A DNA stretch of 64,000 bases from Achromobacter spanius. GTDB taxonomy: Bacteria; Pseudomonadota; Gammaproteobacteria; Burkholderiales; Burkholderiaceae_B. The notes under the pieces were generated by a model. That model had not been told where the DNA came from and made no database searches. It was given only the letters and a program-made list of their open reading frames with translations. Numbering within the stretch: position 1 is the first letter of the stretch; every line of letters starts with the position of its first letter. The stretch lies in the NCBI RefSeq assembly GCF_003994415.1, contig NZ_CP034689.1, positions 3,286,001-3,350,000 of the forward strand, in the 5' to 3' direction. Made by a program: the position numbers and the translations under genes. Positions 1-8,047 of the stretch are shown here, one piece after another.

Positions 1-919
1 GTGCCAATTGGCCAGCGACCGCAAGCGACATTGCGCGAAGTACGGCGAGCTGCGACAGGATCTCGCCCATTGCGACATGGGTGGTTTTGTCCTGCCCCGC
101 TTGTGCGCGGCAGTGCGCCAACCAACATTCCACCAGCGCCATGCTTGAGTACAGACGCTCGGGGCCGCTGCGCTCGAACGCCAATTCTGCATTCACTTGT
201 TGCCAGCCCGCGCCTTCGTCGCCGATCAAGGCGTCAGGCGGAAGTGCCACGTTATCAAAAAACACTTCCGAGAAATGCGCGTCGCCCGCCAGATCCACGA
301 TGGGACGGATCGTCACACCGGGCAGCGACAGGTCAACGATTAACTGCGACAAACCTTGATGGCGACTGTCGGGCGTGCCGGAAGTGCGCACCAGCGCAAT
401 CATGTAGTGCGATCGGTCCGCATTGGTCGTCCAGATCTTGCTGCCATTCAGCCGCCAGCCTCCCTCCTTCAAGGGCTCGGCGCGCGTGCGGATGCTGGCC
501 AGGTCCGATCCGGAACCGGGTTCGCTCATGCCTATGCAGAAGAACGCCTCGGCGCGGCAGATACGCGGCAGATAAAACCGGCGCTGTGCTTCCGTACCGT
601 ACTTCAGGATCAAGGGGGCACTCTGGCGATCAGCGATCCAGTGCGCGGATACCGGCGCGCCCGCGCCCAGCAGCTCTTCGGATAGCACGAAGCGTGCGAA
701 ATGCCCGCGGGCCTGTCCGCCGTATTCGCGCGGCAATGTCAAACCTAGCCAGCCACGCTCGGCCAGGCGCCTGCTGAAGGCGGCGTCGAAGCCCATCCAC
801 GAGCGCGCGCGCTTTTCGGGAGCCATGCCTTGCAGTTCCTGATCCAGGAATAGACGGATGTCGCGCCGCAAAGCCTCATCCTCCGCGGGCAAGTGGGTCA
901 GTTCAAGCGTGTCAATCAT
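1..919 (-). CDS. Acyl-CoA dehydrogenase, 3' end cut by window edge
   Basis: This gene is read on the minus strand from an ATG at 919 and has no stop inside the window; about 306 codons are visible. The product is a FAD-dependent acyl-CoA dehydrogenase, which oxidises an acyl-CoA to the 2-enoyl-CoA. Residues about 129-143 read IGMSEPGSGSDLASI, the flavin/substrate-binding signature of the family, and the N-terminal helical region and middle beta domain are both present. It is the last visible gene of a unit with a CoA-transferase, a MaoC hydratase and a Bug receptor. That context suggests activation of an organic acid as its CoA ester, then oxidation and hydration. The substrate cannot be read from the sequence. 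Confidence 0.9.
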   Translation of the reverse strand, partial: MIDTLELTHLPAEDEALRRDIRLFLDQELQGMAPEKRARSWMGFDAAFSRRLAERGWLGLTLPREYGGQARGHFARFVLSEELLGAGAPVSAHWIADRQSAPLILKYGTEAQRRFYLPRICRAEAFFCIGMSEPGSGSDLASIRTRAEPLKEGGWRLNGSKIWTTNADRSHYMIALVRTSGTPDSRHQGLSQLIVDLSLPGVTIRPIVDLAGDAHFSEVFFDNVALPPDALIGDEGAGWQQVNAELAFERSGPERLYSSMALVECWLAHCRAQAGQDKTTHVAMGEILSQLAVLRAMSLAVAGQLA

Positions 920-955
920 GTTGCATCCCGTTGAGCGTCAGATGGGCTGTGCCGG

Positions 956-1927
956 TCAATCCAGCCGTACGTTGGCGGCCTTCACCACGTCCTTCCAACG
1001 GTTGATTTCGGCGCGAATGTAGTCGCTGTATTCGCTAGGGGTTGAACCCAATGGTTGCGCGCCCTGGGCCTGCAACTGCTTGAGCAGCGCGGGTGATTGC
1101 AAGGCTTTGCGGATCTGTGTGTTGAGGGCATTGACAATATCGGTTGGCGTTCCGGCAGGTACAACCATGCCTTGCCACGCGCCCATTTCGAAATCAGGCA
1201 CTACCGTTTCGGCCAAGGTGGGCGTATCCGGCAACTGCGGGCTACGAGCCTTGCTGCTGACCGCCAGCGCGTTGAGCTTGCCGTCGCGCACGAAGCCCAG
1301 CGAGTCGTTCAAGGTGTTCGTCATGAACTGCACTTGGCCACCGACCAGGTCTGTCATGGCGGGCGCGCTGCCGCGGTAAGGCACGTGTACCGCGTCAATA
1401 CCTACCGAACGCAAGAACAACAGAGCGCCCAGGTGCGTGACGTTGCCAGCGCCGGCGGACCCGTAGGAAAGCTTGCCGGGGTGAGCCTTGGCGTAGCTGA
1501 CGAACTCACTCACGTTCTTGACTGGCAGGGACGGATGCGCGAGCAGCACGAGGGGAATGATTGCGGTTGAGGAGACCGCTTCGAAATCCTTGACCGGATC
1601 AAAAGGCAGGTTTCGGTACAGATTGGGGCTCAGCGCAATTGATGAGGTGTTGTACAGCACCGTATAACCATCAGGCTTGGCGGCCGCGACATATTGCATG
1701 CCGATGTTGCCGTTGGCGCCACCCTTGTTTTCCACCACGAAGGTCTGCCCCGTCTGGTCCGCCAGTTGCTTGGCAAGCACGCGGGCCACCAAGTCGGTGG
1801 GGCCGCCAGGCGGGAAAGGCACGACGACAGTTACCGGGCGTTCCGGCCACGCGGCTTGCGCGATCGGAGCGACGCAGGCGCAGATGATGGCTGCCAAGGC
1901 AGCCGTTGTACGGATAATGGTTTTCAT
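956..1927 (-). CDS. Bug-family tripartite tricarboxylate transporter receptor
   Basis: This is a 323-residue periplasmic solute-binding protein of the Bug/TctC family. A signal peptide occupies residues 1 to about 26 and ends in AQA. The family motif VVPFPPGGPTDLVARVLA follows at the mature N-terminus. Such receptors bind carboxylates and normally hand them to TctA/TctB membrane subunits, but none is encoded nearby, so this is an orphan receptor of the kind greatly expanded in Bordetella and Achromobacter. It lies between the MaoC gene and the acyl-CoA dehydrogenase in the same orientation and probably recognises the acid that the operon degrades. The ligand is unknown. Confidence 0.92.
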   Translation of the reverse strand: MKTIIRTTAALAAIICACVAPIAQAAWPERPVTVVVPFPPGGPTDLVARVLAKQLADQTGQTFVVENKGGANGNIGMQYVAAAKPDGYTVLYNTSSIALSPNLYRNLPFDPVKDFEAVSSTAIIPLVLLAHPSLPVKNVSEFVSYAKAHPGKLSYGSAGAGNVTHLGALLFLRSVGIDAVHVPYRGSAPAMTDLVGGQVQFMTNTLNDSLGFVRDGKLNALAVSSKARSPQLPDTPTLAETVVPDFEMGAWQGMVVPAGTPTDIVNALNTQIRKALQSPALLKQLQAQGAQPLGSTPSEYSDYIRAEINRWKDVVKAANVRLD

Positions 1928-1979
1928 GTTGTCTCCTGGTGTTGTCGTTGTTTTGGGGTACTACTTGAGCGTCCGGACG

Positions 1980-2450
1980 TCAGGCCGGTCGGCCCGCCAA
2001 CATCCGGGTGGCGGTGTACGTCATCACCCGCTTGTCGTGCTGGTTGTGCACGTCAATCGTTGAATTGACCACAGCGCGATTGTGCTGCGACGTGGGACGT
2101 ATGCCGGTGACTTCCACTTCAGCCCAAATCGTGTCGCCAGCCACGACCGGCGCCAGCATCTTCTTGTGCACTTCCAGCAAGGCCAAGCCTGTGCCCTGCA
2201 CCATGCCTTGCATTAGCAGACCCTCTATGAGGCCGTAAGTAAGCGCGCCAGGTGCGGGCCGGCCCTGAATGGCGCCGCGGTCATAGGTGGCGTCGATAAA
2301 TATCGTCTCCAGCATGCCGGTGACACTGATGAAATTAACGATGTCGGTCTCTGTCACAGTGCGGCGAAACGTACGAAAACGCTGACCCAGCCTCAGGTCC
2401 TGCCAGTAGTAGCCTTGGCCCAACATGACGGGCAAAGTGGGATCGTTCAT
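1980..2450 (-). CDS. MaoC-like (R)-specific enoyl-CoA hydratase
   Basis: The product is 156 residues, the usual length of a single hot-dog MaoC domain. It carries family features such as the FRRTVTETDIVNFISVTG segment near residues 28-45 and a GRPAPGALTYGLIEGLL stretch near residues 63-80. MaoC-like proteins hydrate or dehydrate acyl-CoA intermediates. The start codon overlaps the stop of the upstream CoA-transferase by one base (TAATG), so the two are almost certainly translationally coupled. In context it would hydrate the enoyl-CoA formed by the acyl-CoA dehydrogenase of the same operon. Confidence 0.85.
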   Translation of the reverse strand: MNDPTLPVMLGQGYYWQDLRLGQRFRTFRRTVTETDIVNFISVTGMLETIFIDATYDRGAIQGRPAPGALTYGLIEGLLMQGMVQGTGLALLEVHKKMLAPVVAGDTIWAEVEVTGIRPTSQHNRAVVNSTIDVHNQHDKRVMTYTATRMLAGRPA

Positions 2451-3700
2451 TACATGTTCTCCGGAGGGGAAAGGGACGCTGGCGCGGTGGCAGCGTCGTG
2501 GGCGGCGCCGCTGCTTAGCAGGCGTGCGATGTGATCGGGGTCCAAGCCTGCCTGGCGCAAGACCTGCCGCGTATGCTCGCCCAGCCGTGGGGGCATCGTT
2601 GGCGGCACGTGCGAATGCTGTAAACGCACAGGGTTGCGAACAAACTGATAGCGGCGGCCAGCCGCACTTTGCAGCGGTACAAAAAAATCCACGCTACGAA
2701 GGTGCGGGTCCTGTTCCAGGTCTTCCAGCCGATTGACCGGCGCCGCGGGAATTTCCAAGCGCTGGCACAGGGCCAACCAATATGCGTTGTCGTGGCGAAT
2801 CACGATGCCACCCACGCGTTCGTACAGTTCATCGATATGGCGGGTGCGCGCGGCAATATCGATAAAGCGCGCGTCCTGGGCCAGTTCGGGGTGGCCAGTT
2901 TCGTTGAAGAAGCGCTGCCAGTGCGCATCGGTATACGGCATCATGCAGAGGTGGGCGTCGGCGGTCTGGTAGGGGCGTCGCCATGGCGCCAACGCGCGCG
3001 GGTAGCCCGCGGGCCCTGGCTCATCGCACAGGTGGCGGCCATAGAAGTGCTCTACCAGCAGATAAGAGGTCATCGACTCGAACATGGGCACTTCCAGTTG
3101 TTGTCCGCGACCGGTGCGCTCACGCTGGAAAAGCGCGGCCAGGATGGCGTGCGCGCCAATCAACCCACAGGTTTTGTCAGCCGCGATGGTGGGCAGGTAG
3201 CGCGGCGTGCCGCCTTGCCGCTGCGTAATGTCGGCCACGCCCGCCAGCCCCTGCACGATGTCGTCGTAAGCCGGCATGCCCGCGTATGCCCCACCCTCGC
3301 CAAAACCGTAGAGACCCGCGTAGATCAATCGGGGATGACGGGCACACAGGGTTTGAGGATCCAGTCCCAGGCGCGCCATCTTGGCTGGCCGCATGCTGTG
3401 CATCAGCACGTCGGCGTGCTCCAACATCTTCAACAGCGCATCGCGGGCGTCGGGCTGCTTCAAGTCCAGCACCACGCTGCGCTTGTTCCGATTGATGCCT
3501 AGGAAAATGGCGGCCAAACCGTCTTCCTGGCTTGGCCCGGTGCGGCGGGTAGAGTCACCTCCGGGCGCCTCTATCTTGATCACATCGGCGCCGTAGTCGG
3601 CCAATATCTGAGAGGCATACGGGCCAAACACGACGGAGGTCAGGTCCAGCACACGCACACCGGCCAGTGCGCTGCGTTCGGAGTCAATTAGGCTAGTCAT
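2450..3700 (-). CDS. CaiB/BaiF family (class III) CoA-transferase
   Basis: The product is a 416-residue class III CoA-transferase. The N-terminus LAGVRVLDLTSVVFGPYASQ and the following ADYGADVIKIEAPGGDSTR segment are diagnostic, and an aspartate that fits the catalytic residue occurs in AYDDIVQGLAG near residue 165. These enzymes move CoA between carboxylic acids. It is the first gene of the operon, 70 bp from the divergent LysR gene, and is probably the activating step. The C-terminal 20 residues are alanine-rich and nonconserved in appearance. The CoA acceptor cannot be identified here. Confidence 0.9.
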   Translation of the reverse strand: MTSLIDSERSALAGVRVLDLTSVVFGPYASQILADYGADVIKIEAPGGDSTRRTGPSQEDGLAAIFLGINRNKRSVVLDLKQPDARDALLKMLEHADVLMHSMRPAKMARLGLDPQTLCARHPRLIYAGLYGFGEGGAYAGMPAYDDIVQGLAGVADITQRQGGTPRYLPTIAADKTCGLIGAHAILAALFQRERTGRGQQLEVPMFESMTSYLLVEHFYGRHLCDEPGPAGYPRALAPWRRPYQTADAHLCMMPYTDAHWQRFFNETGHPELAQDARFIDIAARTRHIDELYERVGGIVIRHDNAYWLALCQRLEIPAAPVNRLEDLEQDPHLRSVDFFVPLQSAAGRRYQFVRNPVRLQHSHVPPTMPPRLGEHTRQVLRQAGLDPDHIARLLSSGAAHDAATAPASLSPPENM

Positions 3701-3735
3701 TCGTAAATCCTAATCACCCGAAACATAATCGTCTA

Positions 3736-3760
3736 ATATCGCGTCGCTATAGTTCGATAT
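3736..3760. promoter_or_regulatory. Inverted repeat, candidate LysR operator
   Basis: The 70-bp gap between the CoA-transferase and lysR holds ATATCG, 13 bp, then CGATAT, a perfect dyad of the size LysR-type regulators bind. It ends 10 bp before the lysR start. Control of both directions by the adjacent LysR protein is inferred. Confidence 0.4.
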
Positions 3761-3770
3761 AAGATTTGTT

Positions 3771-4673
3771 ATGAGCCTGGACCTTCGACAGTTGCGCCAA
3801 TTCATCTCCATCGCTGAACTTGGTAGCTATCGCCGCGCCTCTGAAGCGCTGCGCATCGCCCAGCCGGCCCTATCAGTGTCGATACAGAAACTGGAACACA
3901 TTGTGGGTGTGCAGCTTCTTGAACGCGGCGCCAAGGGGGTGTCTTTGACTGCGGCTGGCGCCGCCTTGATGGAGGATGCGCGCCGTGCGCTGTTCCATGC
4001 GGACCAGGCGCGGCAGTCGGCGCGGCGCGTGGCGCTGGGGGAATTGGGCCGCTTGCGCCTGGGATTCGTGGGCTCGGCAACTTATATGCTGCTGCCGCGC
4101 TACCTTCCGACCTTTCGCCACCGTTACCCCGACGTCGAATTGGAACTGCGCGAGGACAGTACCGTGCGCCTGGCGGAAATGCTGCGGGCCAACGAGATTG
4201 ACGCCGCGCTGGTGCGTGGGCCATTGGCCGAAGACCCATCGCTGTCGGCCTGGGTCGTCGAGCGCGACAGCCTGATCTTGGCGCTGCCAGCCGCCCATCC
4301 CTTGACCGGCGGGCGGGTGGCGCTGCAGTCTGTGCGTTCAGAGCCATTCGTGATGTACGCACCGGATAAGGTGCCCGGGCTGAACGGCGTGACGCAGGCA
4401 CTATGCCGCAAAGCGGGTTTCTCGCCGCGCATCAGCCAGGAAGCCATCCAGGTGCAAACCGTGGTGAGTCTTGTCGCCAGTGGCCTGGGCGTGGCCCTGG
4501 TGCCAGGTGTGACGCGCGCTTATTCCACACCACATGTCGAGTTTGTGGACCTAAGCGATGAAGACGCCTATGAAGCCCTGGCGATTTCGCTGGTGACTCA
4601 CCACGATACCTCTTGTGCACCGGTGCTGAAATTGCGAGACGTGATGCTCTCGATGGACGAGGATTGCAGCTGA
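3771..4673 (+). CDS. LysR-family transcriptional regulator
   Basis: The product is 300 residues with a typical LysR layout. A winged helix-turn-helix occupies residues 1-60 (RQLRQFISIAELGSYRRASE, then AQPALSVSIQKLE), and a periplasmic-binding-protein-like effector domain follows from about residue 90. It is transcribed away from the CoA-transferase operon across a short shared promoter region with a dyad, the usual arrangement for an activator of the neighbouring operon. The inducer is unknown, presumably the acid or CoA ester handled by that operon. Confidence 0.93.
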   Translation: MSLDLRQLRQFISIAELGSYRRASEALRIAQPALSVSIQKLEHIVGVQLLERGAKGVSLTAAGAALMEDARRALFHADQARQSARRVALGELGRLRLGFVGSATYMLLPRYLPTFRHRYPDVELELREDSTVRLAEMLRANEIDAALVRGPLAEDPSLSAWVVERDSLILALPAAHPLTGGRVALQSVRSEPFVMYAPDKVPGLNGVTQALCRKAGFSPRISQEAIQVQTVVSLVASGLGVALVPGVTRAYSTPHVEFVDLSDEDAYEALAISLVTHHDTSCAPVLKLRDVMLSMDEDCS

Positions 4674-5048
4674 CCCGGCCGGGCCGCATTCCAGTCTGAA
4701 AAACCTGACCCCCTACGCATTTGGCATATGTCGGAAAACAAATGTTTCCCGACGGGCATTTTCACCGCTTGAATGCCGCAATTGGGCAATCCCACCCCAT
4801 GGCGAATATGGCAGCATCGCCAGACGGGTATGTAAACATCAATCACCTGCTAGCAGTAGCGACCCTAAACACCGCCCCAGCAGCCGGTTTCCCATTGACG
4901 CAGTGGTCAACATCGTCGCCGCCCTCACCCGGCATTCCACCAGTCACGGAGAAGACATGGAAGGCATCCACGCCGCCGCAGCCATGGTCGCTGGCTTTTT
5001 GTCCAGACGGGCCGAAGCGAGCTATCGGCATGACATGTCGAGTGCGGC
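4674..5048. other. Intergenic region before the PAAR gene
   Basis: This 375-bp stretch has no convincing conserved gene. It contains an imperfect hairpin, TCGGAAAACA (4731-4740) and TGTTTCCCGA (4743-4752), with a 2-base loop and one mismatch. There is no T-run after it, so it is not a clear terminator. The last 92 bases hold the start of a short open frame that ends in the PAAR start codon. Confidence 0.4.
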
Positions 5049-5052
5049 ATGA
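4957..5052 (+). CDS. Possible 31-residue leader or remnant peptide
   Basis: An ATG at 4957 is preceded by a GGAGA ribosome-binding sequence and opens a 31-codon frame beginning MEGIHAAAAMVAGF. Its TGA overlaps the ATG of the PAAR gene as ATGA, the usual signature of translational coupling. It has no recognisable domain. It could be a leader that couples translation, the last part of a decayed upstream gene, or chance. The overlap is the only reason for listing it. Confidence 0.3.
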   Translation: MEGIHAAAAMVAGFLSRRAEASYRHDMSSAA

Positions 5053-5570
5053 AGCGCCACCACATTCGTATCGGCGACCTGACCACAGCCAATGGCGTGG
5101 TGGTGTCGGCTGCCGCCACCTTCATTTTGCTGGATAAGCAGCTCGCCACCGAAGGCGACAAGATCGCTTGCGGGAGTTGCCAATCTATGGGCTCCATCGT
5201 CTGCATCGGCCCACGCATCCCCGAATATTACGAAGGGCGGCAAGTCGCGCTGGAAGGTGACTTGTGCGCTTGCCGGTGTCCTGGTCCTCCCAGACTGATA
5301 CCCAGTCAGAGGGTGCGTTTTCAGAATATCGAAGGAAGTTATGCGACCGCTGTGGGCGGTAGCTTCGGAGGAATACCGGCATTTGCCTCTCCCGCAAGTT
5401 CGTCGAAAAAACCCATGAACCGTCGAGGCATGAGTTTTGTCGAGAGGTCTGCTGCGAAACTGAGGGGATGGCCGAGCCGCATCTTCATGCCAGGTGATTT
5501 GAAAGAAATGTTGGAAGCGTCAGATATCAAGCAACCGTACCGAGTCCAATCGCATGGCAGCAGCCCCTAA
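5049..5570 (+). CDS. PAAR-domain protein (type VI secretion spike tip)
   Basis: The product is 173 residues. Residues 1-85 match a PAAR domain: IRIGDLTTANGVVVSA, then a glycine and cysteine pattern CGSCQSMGSIVCIG and LCACRCPGPPRLIPSQ. PAAR proteins cap the VgrG spike of type VI secretion and carry effectors. Residues about 90-173 are a basic extension with no recognised domain; it may be a cargo region or a truncated toxin. No VgrG or other secretion gene is nearby, so this is an orphan. It overlaps the next gene by 17 bases. Composition here is visibly lower in GC than in the flanking operons. Confidence 0.75.
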   Translation: MKRHHIRIGDLTTANGVVVSAAATFILLDKQLATEGDKIACGSCQSMGSIVCIGPRIPEYYEGRQVALEGDLCACRCPGPPRLIPSQRVRFQNIEGSYATAVGGSFGGIPAFASPASSSKKPMNRRGMSFVERSAAKLRGWPSRIFMPGDLKEMLEASDIKQPYRVQSHGSSP

Positions 5571-6012
5571 CACCAAATATGTCGTCGGACTAACTGCCGC
5601 AGCGATCACAGTGATAGGTATCGCTACGGCAGCGCATTTCTTTAAGGAAAAATCCATGGACCGAAAGTTCGCATTTCGTACTACTGAACCCTTGTTGATT
5701 TCCGCACCCAACGATGAGACCAATCACCATTTATTGCCTGTCGGCACGGTGATATACCACCAGCAATCTTTCGCTGAAGGACACAGTACTTACCTTGTCG
5801 AGTTGAACTATAAAGGAACCCCTCCAGCGGAACGCATTGACAGTATGGCCGGCGCAGAAAGTGCGCTTTGGGCCTTCCCGATACCAAAAGCTGACCTGCA
5901 GAAACTTATCTCAGACTATCCGCTGACGCGCGAAGAACTTGCGGCGTTATTGAAAGCCAGAAAAGTATCCCGTGACGAATTAGCTCAAATCGTTCGCGAG
6001 TGGAAGGACTAG
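5554..6012 (+). CDS. Membrane-anchored protein of unknown function, next to PAAR
   Basis: The product is 152 residues and is not a family I recognise. Residues 8-30 (VVGLTAAAITVIGIATAAHFF) form one membrane segment or uncleaved signal anchor. A beta-rich soluble part follows, and the C-terminus is a charged helical region (LTREELAALLKARKVSRDELAQ). The gene starts inside the end of the PAAR gene, so they are coupled. An immunity or accessory role for a secreted effector is plausible from position only. Its GC is clearly below the window norm. The stop lies at the edge of an IS3-type remnant, so the C-terminus may have been altered by that insertion. Confidence 0.6.
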   Translation: MAAAPNTKYVVGLTAAAITVIGIATAAHFFKEKSMDRKFAFRTTEPLLISAPNDETNHHLLPVGTVIYHQQSFAEGHSTYLVELNYKGTPPAERIDSMAGAESALWAFPIPKADLQKLISDYPLTREELAALLKARKVSRDELAQIVREWKD

Positions 6013-6510
6013 TTTCGGCGATGTAGCCCGAGCCGTTGTCGGTTAGCCACTCAATGGGGTGAGGCGGTTTCAAGGTGCCACCGAAGCGGCTTTCAACGGC
6101 GGCCAGCATCACATCGCGGACGATGTCGCCGCTGTGCCCCGCAGTGGTGGTCGCCCAGCTCAACGCTTCGCGATCGCAACAGTCCAGCGCAAAACCCGAT
6201 AAATGCGTTTGGCATTCACGGCAGCCTCGCTTCACTGGTCGTCCTCTGGCAACGAGGGTGAGCGCGCAATCCACTTTCGGGATTTCATGACGTCGACCGC
6301 CTCCCGCAGGATTTCGTTCTCCATCGTCTTCTTGCCCAGCAATCGCTGCAGTTCACGGACCTGGGCCAGCGCCTCCGACAGTTCTGAAGCGGGCACCACC
6401 TCCTCTCCCGAACTGACCGCAGACAGGCTGCCGTTCTGGTACAGCTTGCGCCAGCCAAACAACTGATTCGGGTTGATGAAATCGCACGGCGTAATCCCCT
6501 CGCACAACCG
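6013..6510 (-). mobile_element. Decayed IS3-family (IS2-like) element, internally deleted
   Basis: Two fragments of an IS3-type transposase remain on the minus strand. 6232-6507 encodes the C-terminal part of OrfA with its leucine zipper (LSEALAQVRELQRLLGKK, then ENEILREAV). Roughly 6018-6200 encodes a piece of the OrfB integrase core, FALDCCDREALSW and later IEWLTDNGSGYIA, which contains one catalytic Asp. The OrfB N-terminus, the rest of the catalytic core and both ends are missing. The remnant starts right at the stop of the preceding membrane-protein gene and ends just before the fluoride riboswitch promoter. It cannot be active. Confidence 0.8.
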
Positions 6511-6514
6511 CTGC

Positions 6515-6543
6515 TTGCCTCGGCTTTAGCCGCCTGCTACCAT
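6515..6543 (+). promoter_or_regulatory. Candidate sigma-70 promoter for the fluoride antiporter
   Basis: TTGCCT (6515-6520), a 17-bp spacer and TACCAT (6538-6543) give a plausible -35/-10 pair. Transcription would start near 6550, a few bases before the riboswitch aptamer, which is where a leader promoter should be. Confidence 0.5.
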
Positions 6544-6555
6544 CGCAACGCTTTT

Positions 6556-6617
6556 CGGAGATGGCATTCCTCCGTTAACCGCCGCGTTCTGTTCACCGCG
6601 GCTGATGATGCCTACAG
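6556..6617 (+). promoter_or_regulatory. Fluoride riboswitch (crcB motif) aptamer
   Basis: The leader has the conserved parts of the crcB/fluoride RNA in order. CGGAG (6556-6560) pairs with CTCCG (6570-6574) around a loop containing ATGGCATT. A second stem, GCCGCG (6581-6586) with CGCGGC (6597-6602), is followed by the near-invariant GCTGATGATGCCTAC. GGCAT (6563-6567) can form the pseudoknot with ATGCC (6608-6612). Fluoride binding in this class is established. The assignment here rests on motif match, the required pseudoknot pairing and the downstream gene being a CLC-F antiporter. Confidence 0.9.
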
Positions 6618-6651
6618 ATCCCTGGTCTTGCGGGGGCTGTAGGCATGTTTT
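6608..6651 (+). terminator. Riboswitch expression platform: intrinsic terminator hairpin
   Basis: ATGCCTACAG (6608-6617) and CTGTAGGCAT (6637-6646) are perfectly complementary over 10 bp with a 19-base loop, and GTTTT follows immediately. The left arm includes the ATGCC strand of the aptamer pseudoknot, so the terminator and the fluoride-bound aptamer cannot form together. Fluoride should therefore relieve termination and turn on the downstream gene. Confidence 0.75.
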
Positions 6652-6705
6652 GCGTCCTATGGCTGCGCGGATCAGGGGGTTTCTTGTCCCTCGACTCCTG
6701 ATCTT

Positions 6706-8019
6706 ATGCCGCGCTCAACCCGTCTGGAACAACTGGATCTCCTGCCTTATATCGGCAAGTGGCTGGTCCTGTCCTTCATCGTCGCCTGCCTGGCCGGCAG
6801 CGCCTCCGCCTTTTTCCTGCATGCGCTGGATTGGGCGACTTCCACCCGCGAAGCAAACCCCTTGTTGATCTGGCTGTTGCCGTTTGCCGGCTTTGCCGTC
6901 GGTTGGTGCTATCTACGCATGGGCCGGCCCGTTGAGGCCGGCAACAACCTGATCATTGACGAGATCCACGACCCCAAAAAGGTCATTCCCCTGCGCATGG
7001 TGCCCATGGTGTTGGGCGGCACGGTGGTCTCGCATCTGTTCGGCGCCTCCGTTGGGCGCGAAGGAACCGCGGTACAGATGGGTGGCGCGCTTGCCGACCA
7101 ACTCACGCATGTGTTGCGCATGCGTCCCGAAGACCGGCGCATCATTCTCATGGCGGGTATCGCCGCCGGTTTTTCCTCTGTCTTTGGCACGCCATTGGCC
7201 GGCGCCATCTTCGGGCTGGAGGTGCTGGCAATCGGCCGCATGCGTTACGACGCGCTGTTCCCGTGCGTGGTGGCCGCCATCGCGGCCGACCAGATCGGTC
7301 TGCTTCTAGGTGTGCACCACACGCATTACTCGGTGCTGGAGATTGCTCCCTTGGGCCTGGTAAGTGTTCTGAGCGTGGTGCTTGCCGGTATTCTGTTCGG
7401 CTTGATCGGCATGATCTTCGCCAACAGCGCCCACGCAATCGGCGGCTTCATGAAGCGGCATGTGTCCTACGCGCCGCTACGGCCATTCATTGGCGGTGTC
7501 GTCGTGGCGGTGGCGGTGTGGGCGCTTGACGGCTACCGCTATATAGGCTTGGGGATTCCGTCCATTGTCCAGGCCTTCCAGCAACCGGTTGCGCCTTGGG
7601 ATTTCCTGGGCAAGCTTCTGTTCACGGTGGCTTCGCTAGGCTCGGGCTTCAAGGGCGGAGAGGTCACCCCCCTCTTCTACATCGGCGCCACGCTTGGCAA
7701 TGCGCTGGCGCCTCTTTTGCATTTGCCCTTTTCGATGCTTGCGGGTCTGGGATTCGTCGCCGTGTTCGCGGGCGCCGCCAACACCCCAATCGCCACCATT
7801 GTCATGGCCATCGAGCTGTTCGGCCCGGACATCGCGCCATTTGCCGCCATCGCCTGCATCGCCGCGTACCTTTTTTCCGGTCACAGCGGCATCTACGCCG
7901 CGCAGCGTGTTGGCCATTCCAAGCACCGGGTGTTGCCCGAAGGGATGCGGCTATCGGAACTGGGGGCATACCGCAAGCAATTGCGGCAGAAAACCACGGC
8001 TAACGCTCCTGAAAAGTAA
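6706..8019 (+). CDS. CLC-F type fluoride/proton antiporter
   Basis: The product is a 437-residue polytopic inner-membrane CLC protein. Three features place it in the fluoride-specific CLC-F clade rather than among chloride channels: the filter segment at residues 79-83 is GNNLI instead of GSGIP, the second motif is GREGT (117-121), and the third region reads GSGFKGGEVTPLF (about residues 312-324). Members export fluoride in exchange for protons. The gene follows a fluoride riboswitch, which fits. The ATG at 6706 lacks a strong ribosome-binding site; no better in-frame start lies close. It converges with the P-type ATPase gene, 28 bp apart. Confidence 0.9.
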   Translation: MPRSTRLEQLDLLPYIGKWLVLSFIVACLAGSASAFFLHALDWATSTREANPLLIWLLPFAGFAVGWCYLRMGRPVEAGNNLIIDEIHDPKKVIPLRMVPMVLGGTVVSHLFGASVGREGTAVQMGGALADQLTHVLRMRPEDRRIILMAGIAAGFSSVFGTPLAGAIFGLEVLAIGRMRYDALFPCVVAAIAADQIGLLLGVHHTHYSVLEIAPLGLVSVLSVVLAGILFGLIGMIFANSAHAIGGFMKRHVSYAPLRPFIGGVVVAVAVWALDGYRYIGLGIPSIVQAFQQPVAPWDFLGKLLFTVASLGSGFKGGEVTPLFYIGATLGNALAPLLHLPFSMLAGLGFVAVFAGAANTPIATIVMAIELFGPDIAPFAAIACIAAYLFSGHSGIYAAQRVGHSKHRVLPEGMRLSELGAYRKQLRQKTTANAPEK

Positions 8020-8047
8020 GCCTGTACATTCCGAACTTCGACCTGAG

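Noticed and set aside
1..777. Plus-strand open frame of 258 codons at the window start
   Set aside because: It is antisense to a clear acyl-CoA dehydrogenase gene on the minus strand and has no recognisable domain.
4721..5137. Plus-strand frame of 138 codons before the PAAR gene
   Set aside because: It overlaps the PAAR start out of frame, has biased composition and no domain; the short frame ending in ATGA at 5052 fits the context better.
6706..8019. Annotation as a voltage-gated chloride channel
   Set aside because: The filter residues GNNLI and GREGT and the upstream fluoride riboswitch place it in the fluoride antiporter clade.
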